Source of the DNA: Streptomyces aurantiogriseus
Lineage (GTDB): Bacteria > Actinomycetota > Actinomycetes > Streptomycetales > Streptomycetaceae
Direction of reading: 5' to 3'
NCBI RefSeq assembly: GCF_014649375.1
Contig: NZ_BMSX01000039.1
Span: forward strand, 1 to 64,000
Length of the DNA stretch: 64,000 bases
Positions 8,501 to 14,354 of the stretch are shown piece after piece; the stretch's first letter is position 1, and every line of letters begins with the position of its first letter. The notes beneath the pieces are model-generated. The model did not search any database and was not told the DNA's origin. It worked only from the letters and a program-made list of their open reading frames with translations. A program made the translations under genes and the position numbers.

Positions 8501-9146
8501 GGCGGGCCTCGTTCAGGCGTCGGATGAAGGCGTAGCCGCCGAGTTCGGCGGGGAGGCCGGTGAGCGGGGTGTCCCGCCACAGGGCGAGGGCGGCCGCGCA
8601 CTCGCGGATGACGCGTTCCCAGTTGCGGGCGGCGTGTGCGCCGCGGGCCGCGGCGACGTGGCGTTCAAAGACATGGACGTCGAGTTCGCCGTGTTCGACC
8701 CGCAGTTGGTAGCCGGGCGGCACAGCCCGCAGCCGCCGCGGGTCGTCGAGCAGCCGGCGCAGCCGGGTGACGTGGTTGTGCAGCGAGGCCTGCGCGGACG
8801 CCGGCGGTGCGCCACCCCACAGCACCTCCTTGAGCGACTCGACCGGCACGATCCGGCCGGCGTCGAGCAACAGCGCGGCCAGCAGGGCGCGCACTTTGGG
8901 GCTGCGGATGGGCAGGGCGGCCGGGAGGGAAGCGGCCGGGAGAGGAGCGCCGGGGAGAGGAGCGGCCGGGAGGGGAACGCCGCCCAGCGGAATGTCGGAC
9001 GGAACGCCGGACGGGACGTCGGAGGCGTACGTGTCCCGATACGGGGCGGTGTCGAGGCCGCGGTCGGGGTGGGGGGCGGGGGCGGTGTCGGCGTCGTACA
9101 GGACCGGTGGGCCCAGCAGTCCGAACCGCAGCTCGTACCGCTGCAT
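5511..9146 (-). CDS. AfsR-like SARP regulator with NB-ARC and TPR domains
   Basis: A 1211-residue transcriptional activator. It has an OmpR-type winged helix at about 79-145 (SPKVRALLAALLLDAGRIVP), a BTAD at about 155-305 ending in LGIEPGPGVREAHVEVL, and a low-complexity Ala/Gly/Ser/Pro linker at about 305-510. An NB-ARC ATPase follows, with P-loop GTAGVGKSALA near 526 and Walker B RTLLVLDDAAHA, and then C-terminal TPR repeats from about 915. This is the AfsR layout: a signal-gated STAND ATPase driving a SARP DNA-binding head, usually controlling secondary metabolism or development. The start at 9146 is chosen because MQRYELRFGLLGP is the usual SARP N-terminus and GAAGG precedes it; a longer frame to 9401 would translate upstream repeats. 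It is not adjacent to afsS-like or biosynthetic genes, so I do not call it afsR. Confidence 0.9.
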   Translation of the reverse strand: MQRYELRFGLLGPPVLYDADTAPAPHPDRGLDTAPYRDTYASDVPSGVPSDIPLGGVPLPAAPLPGAPLPAASLPAALPIRSPKVRALLAALLLDAGRIVPVESLKEVLWGGAPPASAQASLHNHVTRLRRLLDDPRRLRAVPPGYQLRVEHGELDVHVFERHVAAARGAHAARNWERVIRECAAALALWRDTPLTGLPAELGGYAFIRRLNEARLLLLEWRYDAELALGGTRLDRLVPELTALTAEHPLREAYHRQLMLALHHTDRQAEALAVHRDLRTRLIDQLGIEPGPGVREAHVEVLRGAAAGEGASTTEGGSAPTEPRLAPGPASPPPACGADSGVARGLVSGGSGVALGRAYAADSAATPVPASGASGAASGPASGADSRAACSPASGADSGVAPGPGSGSPSRPALGSGARPVSGADSGVAPGSDSGVAAGGHPTPAADTTPVGPETTPAADTTPVGPETTPAADTTPVGPEATPAAPPPTPRPAQLPPPPAHFTGRTETLRRLHRTLAAEPPAGPLVISGTAGVGKSALALHVAHQLRERFSDGQLYINLHGATPGMTPLTAGQALAALLRDLGTDPRRIPEHPDAAAALLRTLLAPTRTLLVLDDAAHAAQVRPLLPAGPGCAVIVTSRSPLTALDGAHRFPLAPLSDEDSAALLRAVSGRDGLGPGHALVGLAGRLPLALRVVAARLAARHALTPDVLASQLAAAESRLHHLEYDDLSVRRSLAVAHDALAASYREADRDAAVALRRIGTLDLPAYGAPLLARLTGTDVRRAEAALDRLVDVALLEETAYGRYTPHDLVRDFAHELAEADGAADTPSNALRWYAAVAERALTAIVEPGLDQDDRRRPTTAQPPAHAARVTDVPPFAGPAEAFAWGDTELENIVALVESTAGETREAAGTGGTGDGDDPLVSTLLRLLFPYLQRSGRVAEMEVLGRTALRVARRLGDEAAEAYALGDLAGLHFLTGRQNDALALNDGALTIWRRLDRLSWIRRCLNNRGLLLESLGRYEESGRALRQSLEYSRQLDDPHGEAVTYSHLGNLYEHTDPRAAIEQHRRSLALGEEIGAVLVQHSAHCNIGYAHLTLGEPAAALPHFEESLRILGGHGDWHGESQTRLGLVRALRLLGRTDHAARECAELLRRADARADPYMGGLARHQQGLLLRERGRPERAREEWRQALAALDGTDEKAVARELRELLTEGS
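7698..7814 (-). repeat. 39-bp in-frame tandem repeat in the SARP linker
   Basis: Three near-identical 39-bp units encode three copies of a 13-residue Thr/Pro/Val/Gly/Glu/Ala/Asp unit (TTPVGPETTPAAD) in the linker between BTAD and NB-ARC. Reading frame is kept, so copy number can change without inactivating the protein. Confidence 0.88.
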
Positions 9147-9168
9147 CACGCCGACCTTCGTCCTTCCG

Positions 9169-9217
9169 CGCCGTGTCGCGCCGTGTCGCGCCGTGTCGCG
9201 CCGTATCGCGCCGTTGG
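9169..9217. repeat. 10-bp tandem repeat in the SARP leader
   Basis: CCGTGTCGCG is repeated at exact 10-bp steps from 9171, 9181 and 9191, then CCGTATCGCG at 9201 and a partial copy at 9211. The array starts about 25 bp upstream of the SARP start codon, so it is within the 5' leader or proximal promoter. Confidence 0.9.
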
Positions 9218-9488
9218 CGGATTTCCGCCCCCGCACGGCGGTATTCCGCCACCTCGTCACTGCCGGTCCACCGCCGGGATCGGCCGCCGTTCCGGCCTCT
9301 TCCCGTGGCCGTCCGGCGACTTCAGGCCAGACGACCAGCGACAACGCGGAGAACCGTTGGCCACATGTTAGCGATTCGTTGGTGCGGCCTGATGTGATCA
9401 CAACATCGGAGCCGGCCCGACGGTGCGCGCGTTGAACGCGATACTCGGGGGAGTGTCGCCGCCGTGGCCGGATCCGGGGCGCGTGTGG

Positions 9489-9519
9489 GCCCCGGTCGGC
9501 AGAGGTGACCGACCGGGGC
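9489..9519 (-). terminator. Hairpin downstream of the glycosyltransferase gene
   Basis: A perfect 11-bp stem, GCCCCGGTCGG (9489-9499) with CCGACCGGGGC (9509-9519), and a 9-nt loop. It lies 55 bp past the glycosyltransferase stop. No clear U-tract, as is common in Streptomyces. Confidence 0.6.
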
Positions 9520-9573
9520 TCGCGCCCGATTCCGGGACCGGGCGTGACCGAAGGGTGCCCCGCGTTCAGGGCG

Positions 9574-10527
9574 TCAGATGATCGGGGGCCTGCCCAGCCG
9601 GGTCAGGCGCCACACCGTTCGCCAGCGCATGGGCCGTCGTGCGCCGGCCGGCTCGCGCAGCCCCTCCGCGAATCCGCCGAACCAGGCCTTCAGACCGCCG
9701 AGCGAGCGCGTCCGCAGGAGCGTGACGAGGATCCACACGCCCAGGTGCACCGGGATGAGCGGCAGCGGGAGGTTGCGCCGGACCAGCCAGACCCGGTTGC
9801 GGGCGGTGACGCGGTGGTAGATGGCGTGCCGGGCGGGCGAGGTCTTCGGGTGCTGGAGGAGCAGTTCGGGCGCGTAGAGGATCCGCCAGCCGGCGTCCGT
9901 CGCGCGCCAGGCGAGGTCGGTCTCCTCGTGTGCGAAGAAGAACTCGGCGGGCCAGTCGCCGGTCTCGTCGAGCATCGTCATGCGCAGGGCGTGGCCGCCG
10001 CCGAGGAACCCGGTCACGTATCCGCCCTGCATCGGGTCGGACGCGCCGACCCTGGGCACGTGCCGCCGCTGGGTCTCGCCGTTCTCGTCGGCGATGCGGA
10101 AGCCGACTATGCCGAGGCGGGGGTCGGCGGCGTACAGGTCGCGGACGCGGCGCAGGACGTCGGGGTCGACGAGCAGCCCGTCGTCGTCCAGTTCGACGAC
10201 GACGTCGACGTCGCCGTACTCACGGAGGCGGGCGAGGGCGACGTTGCGGCCGCCGGGGCAGCCGAGGTTCTCGTCGGTCTCGATGACGGTGACCTCGCCG
10301 GGCAGGGAGAGCCGGTGGGCGAACTCGTGCAGTCGGCAGCAGTTGCCGACGATCACGATGCGCGCGGGCGCGACGTCCTGCTTGGCCACGGACTCCAGCA
10401 GGGCGTCCACCTCGGCGGGCCGGTTGCCCATCGTCACCACGGCAACGGCGATCCTCGGCTCCACCACGTCCCACACTCCGTCCGGCCCGCGACGGCGACC
10501 GCGTCCCGTGCGGGGCCCGTCGTTCAC
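9574..10527 (-). CDS. Family 2 glycosyltransferase
   Basis: A 317-residue GT-A enzyme that transfers a sugar from a nucleotide donor; the acceptor is unknown. Residues 25-125 form the nucleotide-binding half: IAVAVVTMGNRP, then ETDENLGCPGGRNVALAR, then ELDDDG with the metal-binding acids at about 114-116. Residues about 195-215 hold FFFAHEETDLAWRATDAGW, the usual GT2 acceptor/catalytic block. A hydrophobic stretch near the C-terminus (IPVHLGVWILVTLL) and basic tail suggest membrane attachment. The start is GTG at 10527, preceded by GAGG. No other cell-wall gene flanks it, so its pathway cannot be inferred from context. Confidence 0.88.
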   Translation of the reverse strand: MNDGPRTGRGRRRGPDGVWDVVEPRIAVAVVTMGNRPAEVDALLESVAKQDVAPARIVIVGNCCRLHEFAHRLSLPGEVTVIETDENLGCPGGRNVALARLREYGDVDVVVELDDDGLLVDPDVLRRVRDLYAADPRLGIVGFRIADENGETQRRHVPRVGASDPMQGGYVTGFLGGGHALRMTMLDETGDWPAEFFFAHEETDLAWRATDAGWRILYAPELLLQHPKTSPARHAIYHRVTARNRVWLVRRNLPLPLIPVHLGVWILVTLLRTRSLGGLKAWFGGFAEGLREPAGARRPMRWRTVWRLTRLGRPPII

Positions 10528-10685
10528 CTAGATGTTGCCTCAGGTGGGGACGTTGCTCTGACCCCTACTCATTTTGCTTCCCTTTTATGCCGGTTCTCCC
10601 TGCGGTGCAGGGGGCGCCGGTGCGGGTGCTCGGCTGAGTGGAGCTGCTTCGGCGGTCGGCCGAGCACCGGACGCGGGCGGCGGCG

Positions 10686-11576
10686 TCAGGGGCGTTCGCC
10701 GTCGAAGAGGTCTTCCGCGGTGGCGGCGTGCACGGCGCGCTCGGACCAGACGGTGAGCTTCTCGAGGTCGGTGCAGGACTCGACACGCTCGCGGACGGCG
10801 TCCGGCACGGGGATGCCGCGCAGCTCCAGGATGCGGAGGGTCATCTCGGCGCGGTCTTCGATCCGGCCTTCTTCCCGGCCTTCTTCACGCACCTCCTCGG
10901 CGAGCGGGTGTCGCCAGAAGTACTGCATCGCCGTCATCATGTCCCTCCACATCTGCCGGGCCTGGGGGTCTGCCAGGCACGAGTCGACGAACTGCGCGAG
11001 AACCGCGGCACTGTCGCGGTCGATGGTCCGCAGGGCGGCTTCCAGCGATTCCAGTATCGCCGGGGCCTGCCGTCCACGGCCGTGCGTCATGGCCGAGAGT
11101 GCCGCGAGGGGTGGATCCTGCTTGGCCTCCCGCTCGGTGGCGATCACGGGCACGTTGTCCGGGCCGAGGACGAACGGCCACACCGTCATCGACGGCCGCG
11201 CTGGGACTCCGACATGAATCGGCTCCGCCGCCCAGCGGGCCGTGGCACGGCTCTGTGTGACGACGATCAGGACCGGCTCACAGCGGTACTTCTCACGCAG
11301 GTAGCCGAGGTAGTACGGCCAACTGCCACGCTTGCGGTCGTCCGGCTTGCCCTGCGACTCCACCACCAGGAGGTAGCTGCCCTCGCGGGTCTCGGCCCGC
11401 AGCAGCGTGTCCACGCGCCGTTCGATGGGCTCGATCTCGGTGAGGTCGACGTTCATGCCGGCAAAGTCGTACGGCTCGGGGAAGGGAACGTGTAACACCT
11501 GCTGGAGCGTCCGGGTGAGCAGCGCGGGGTCCTTCTGGAAGATCCGGTGCAGCGCCTCGTGCGACGAGCCGACCAT
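10686..11576 (-). CDS. Rpn-family PD-(D/E)XK nuclease/transposase-like protein
   Basis: A 296-residue protein with the core of the Rpn (recombination-promoting nuclease) family: D56 in VDTLL, then E73-x-Q75 in VVESQGKPDD, matching the D...(E)x(Q/K) active site, followed by the usual tyrosine-rich helix SWPYYLGYLREKY. A Glu/Arg-rich segment near residues 225-245 (EEVREEGREEGRIEDRAEM) is typical of the C-terminal half. In Escherichia coli the relatives are DNA endonucleases that raise RecA-independent recombination. In Streptomyces many copies occur as solitary genes. AAGGAG precedes the ATG at 11576, supporting the start. Confidence 0.8.
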   Translation of the reverse strand: MVGSSHEALHRIFQKDPALLTRTLQQVLHVPFPEPYDFAGMNVDLTEIEPIERRVDTLLRAETREGSYLLVVESQGKPDDRKRGSWPYYLGYLREKYRCEPVLIVVTQSRATARWAAEPIHVGVPARPSMTVWPFVLGPDNVPVIATEREAKQDPPLAALSAMTHGRGRQAPAILESLEAALRTIDRDSAAVLAQFVDSCLADPQARQMWRDMMTAMQYFWRHPLAEEVREEGREEGRIEDRAEMTLRILELRGIPVPDAVRERVESCTDLEKLTVWSERAVHAATAEDLFDGERP

Positions 11577-11609
11577 CGGCTCTCCTTTCTGTCCGACGTG
11601 ATCAACGAG

Positions 11610-12029
11610 CTACGCCGCGGGAAGGTCGCACCACACGAGCTTGCCGCGGTGCCCGAGCCGGGACAGCGGCTGCCAGCCCCATACGTCGGCGCAGGCGCGT
11701 ACGAGGGCGAAGCCGCGGCCGTTCTCGGCGTCGGCGAGTTCCTCGGACTCGCCCGGCGGCTCGGGGGGTTCGGGGTCCGTGTCCCAGGCGCCGATCCGCA
11801 GGATGCCGTCGCGGTAGCGGACGCGGAGGCCGGCGGGGCCCTTGGTGTGCAGTACGGCGTTGGAGACCAGCTCCGAGGCCAGCAGCTCGGCGGTGTCGGC
11901 CAGGTGGATCAGACCGTGGAGAGTGAGGATCAGGCGCAGGGTGCGGCGGGAGACGGGGACGGCTCTGGGGTCGTTGGGGATGTAGAGGGAGTACTCCCAG
12001 GAGTCGGGGGTGGGGTCGTTTTCGAGCAT
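11610..12029 (-). CDS. ATP-binding protein, RsbW-like (whiJ-cluster kinase-like)
   Basis: A 139-residue GHKL ATPase of the anti-sigma-factor kinase type. The N-box is ELVSNAVLHTKGP (Asn57), and the G-boxes are RIGAWDTDPEPP and GRGFALVRACADVWGW. In RsbW/SpoIIAB relatives this fold binds and phosphorylates anti-anti-sigma factors or holds sigma factors. It is divergent from the HTH-DUF5753 gene and completes a three-gene set known from the whiJ and abaA loci of S. coelicolor. The 181-bp gap between the divergent genes holds their promoters. Confidence 0.85.
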   Translation of the reverse strand: MLENDPTPDSWEYSLYIPNDPRAVPVSRRTLRLILTLHGLIHLADTAELLASELVSNAVLHTKGPAGLRVRYRDGILRIGAWDTDPEPPEPPGESEELADAENGRGFALVRACADVWGWQPLSRLGHRGKLVWCDLPAA

Positions 12030-12210
12030 GGGTCAGCTCCAGGTGGAGGGTGGGTGGGATGGCGCGCGGTGGCAGTGCCGCAGCCGTTGTGGCAGGACGG
12101 GGCGGTGCGCTTCCGTAGCGTGTATGTCGCGTAACTGAAGGTAGGGTCCAAGCTTGGTCCGACGCAACCTGCTGCCCTAATCTGCCCACGAACGAATGAG
12201 GGAGGAAGCT

Positions 12211-13056
12211 GTGGCTCGGAGAACGCAGGTGACTGCTCGTCAGGAGCGTCTGGGCGCCGAACTACGCAAGCTCCGCGAGGCGGCGGGACTGAAAGGCCGC
12301 GAAGCCGCAGCGCTACTGGGGACCGATGCGGGGCGACTCAGCCAGATCGAGTCCGGTGTCGCGGGCGTGAGCGAGGAGACCGTGCGTCGATTGGTCTCCC
12401 ATTACGCCTGTGACGACCTCGAGTTGACCGGCGCACTGGTAGCCATGGCGACCGAGCGGACGCGGGGCTGGTGGGAGGAGTTCCGGGGTCAGTTGCCCAC
12501 CGCGTTCCTGGACCTCTCCGAGTTGGAGCATCACGCAACCTACTACTGGGAGGTGAGCTTCCTGCACATCCCCGGGCTCCTCCAGACCGAGGCCTACGCC
12601 CGTCGAGTCCTCGGACACCGGGTGCCTGAACTGCCAGCGCCCGAACTGGACTTGCGGGTCCGGCACCGGTTGGCGCGGCGCGTCATCCTGGACAAACCCA
12701 TGCCGTACACGGCCGTGATCCACGAGGCGGCACTGCGCATCAGGGTGGGTGACCGAGCAGCGGCAGGTGTCCAGCTCGCCCACATTCTGGACCTTTCCGA
12801 GTGGGACCACGTCACCGTGCGCGTCATCCCCTTCGACCTGGACGGCTTCGCCGGCGCCGACAGCGCGATGGTGTACGTGGGCGGCGTGGTCCCCAAGCTG
12901 GACACCGTCGTACGCGACGGGCCACACGGGACGGCCTTCATCGACTCCGAGGCTCAACTCGGTCGCTTTCGAACGCTCTTCCATAGGATGGAAGCCGCGT
13001 CGCTCAGCCCCGAGCGTTCCCATGACTTCATCCGCACCCTGTCGAAGGAAGTGTGA
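12211..13056 (+). CDS. WhiJ-like HTH regulator with DUF5753
   Basis: A 281-residue DNA-binding protein. Residues about 15-70 are a XRE-type helix-turn-helix (RLGAELRKLREAAGLKGREA, then LLGTDAGRLSQIESG). The rest is DUF5753, beginning near TRGWWEEFRG and including HIPGLLQTEAYARRVL and the C-terminal RFRTLFHRMEAASLSPERS. The GTG at 12211 is preferred: GGAGGA stands at 12201-12206 with 5-nt spacing, while the upstream ATG at 12196 has no ribosome site. A DUF397 gene follows after 8 bp. WhiJ-type proteins repress development in S. coelicolor and are relieved by their small DUF397 partner; the exact target here is unknown. Confidence 0.88.
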   Translation: MARRTQVTARQERLGAELRKLREAAGLKGREAAALLGTDAGRLSQIESGVAGVSEETVRRLVSHYACDDLELTGALVAMATERTRGWWEEFRGQLPTAFLDLSELEHHATYYWEVSFLHIPGLLQTEAYARRVLGHRVPELPAPELDLRVRHRLARRVILDKPMPYTAVIHEAALRIRVGDRAAAGVQLAHILDLSEWDHVTVRVIPFDLDGFAGADSAMVYVGGVVPKLDTVVRDGPHGTAFIDSEAQLGRFRTLFHRMEAASLSPERSHDFIRTLSKEV

Positions 13057-13064
13057 GGCGCACG

Positions 13065-13274
13065 ATGAACACCCCCGCCAACTGGCAGAAGTCCTCCTTC
13101 TCCGGCAGCGGAGACGGCAACGCCTGCCTCGAACTCGCCTCCACCCCGACCACCCTCCACCTCCGCGAGAGCGACACCCCGACCACGGTCCTCACGACCA
13201 CGCCCACCGCCCTCGCCCACCTCCTGGCCGGCATACGGGCAGCTGCTCCTCCCTCTTCCCTGACCATCGGCTGA
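13065..13274 (+). CDS. DUF397 small protein, partner of the WhiJ-like regulator
   Basis: A 69-residue protein with the DUF397 signature: WQKSSFSGSGDGNACLELA, then LHLRESDTP and a C-terminal ALAHLLAGIRA helix. It starts at ATG 13065, 8 bp after the stop of the HTH gene, so the two are one transcript. In whiJ and abaA-type clusters the DUF397 protein acts with the HTH-DUF5753 repressor, and the pairs are often treated as toxin-antitoxin-like. Confidence 0.9.
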   Translation: MNTPANWQKSSFSGSGDGNACLELASTPTTLHLRESDTPTTVLTTTPTALAHLLAGIRAAAPPSSLTIG

Positions 13275-13453
13275 ACTCGGGCACGCTCCCAGAAGTCCGG
13301 AGGGAAGAACGGGCAGCCCAGTGTCCCCTCACGGAGACCCAGAACGACGTCCGGCGAAGACTGTCGCATCAGCTGGAACCTCAACTTCCCCGTCTCCACG
13401 ATGAGCGTGGGCCGTTCGCGGGCGACCTTGTGCAGAGGCTCAGGCCGACGCCG

Positions 13454-14227
13454 CTACAGGTCCTCCGCCAACACGGACGGCGGCAGCTGCGGCGCGTCGT
13501 CCAGACCGGCGCGCGCCAGCCACCGAGCGATCTCGTCGCCGTGGGCTCCGGAACTCGTCGCGCGGGCGACCGCCTCCGCCGCCTGGGGGTCCTGCCCTCC
13601 GTCACGCCAGATCAACTGCAGCGGCCACACGGGATATTCGCCCGGGCTGTCGTCGAACGCCGTCCAGTTCCACGGCACCGAGAATCTCCACATACGGCCT
13701 TCGCTGTCGGCCACTTCGTCGCCGTCCACCAAGAACGCGTAGGGCCGGTATATCAATTCCGACTCGATCGGCTCGTCCCCGTCCGGGTCCAGAGTGAAAC
13801 CGATCTCCTCGGCGAATGGGGGGACGGGGACCCCGTGGGCCATGAGCGACACATAGGTGCGGGGCCGGGGCAGCCAGCCGACGTCGAGTGGCTCCGGAAA
13901 TTCGGCGACATGGATCACGTAGGCGACCGTCTCGGGAATGCCGACTTCACACACACCGTGCCGCTCGATCGCGTCACTTGGTGAAACGACCTGGAACGGC
14001 TCGATATCCCAGTCGGGCGCCTCCGGTGTGCGCGGAATGTCACGCAATCCGTTCCACTGCATCAATGAGTTCGGGTCGATCGCGTTCCACGGCCACTGCA
14101 CCGTCACGTATTGAGCAGAGGCCTCCGCGACCACAGCCTCACGGGGAGAACACCTGAGAGTCACGATGTCGCCGGTGCGGACGCCTGCGAGCGCGCCGAC
14201 GCCGGCCCGGCCAGTGGTTTCACCCAT
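13454..14227 (-). CDS. Unknown protein downstream of the RHS toxin gene (candidate immunity)
   Basis: I do not recognise this 257-residue acidic protein. It has no signal peptide or membrane segment. It is rich in Trp, Pro and aromatic residues (VTVQWPWNAIDPNS, WRFSVPWNWTAF, YPVWPLQLIW) and appears beta-rich and cytoplasmic. The only context is position: it is the next gene downstream of the RHS toxin, on the same strand, 127 bp away. That is where polymorphic toxin immunity genes normally lie. A strong hairpin separates the two, so it is probably transcribed on its own. A role as immunity protein is inference from position alone. Confidence 0.6.
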   Translation of the reverse strand: MGETTGRAGVGALAGVRTGDIVTLRCSPREAVVAEASAQYVTVQWPWNAIDPNSLMQWNGLRDIPRTPEAPDWDIEPFQVVSPSDAIERHGVCEVGIPETVAYVIHVAEFPEPLDVGWLPRPRTYVSLMAHGVPVPPFAEEIGFTLDPDGDEPIESELIYRPYAFLVDGDEVADSEGRMWRFSVPWNWTAFDDSPGEYPVWPLQLIWRDGGQDPQAAEAVARATSSGAHGDEIARWLARAGLDDAPQLPPSVLAEDL

Positions 14228-14301
14228 GGGTCAGTCCATTTCCGATCGCTGAGATTGTTGCACGTCCTCACTACTGGAAGCCCGTCGATCAGTCAACAGC
14301 G

Positions 14302-14337
14302 GAGACGGCCCACCAGGGGCTCCTGGTGGGCCGTCTC
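14302..14337. terminator. Strong hairpin after the RHS gene
   Basis: A perfect 16-bp stem (14302-14317 with 14322-14337; arm begins GAGACGGCCCACCAGG) and a GGCT tetraloop. It is 18 bp past the RHS stop on the minus strand. It has no U-tract in either direction, but the stem is strong enough to be a terminator. Confidence 0.8.
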
Positions 14338-14354
14338 TCTCGATGCGCCCTTGA

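Larger units (their letters stand above)
9147..9573. other. Intergenic region upstream of the SARP gene
   Basis: A 427-bp gap between the SARP start and the glycosyltransferase stop, both genes on the minus strand. It contains the 10-bp repeat array near the SARP start, a less GC-rich stretch around 9360-9410 that probably holds the SARP promoter, and a hairpin at 9489-9519 that ends the glycosyltransferase transcript. No gene is seen. Confidence 0.6.

Noticed and set aside
5511..9146. Naming the SARP regulator afsR
   Set aside because: Domain layout fits, but many paralogues share it; there is no afsS-like gene or expected neighbour.
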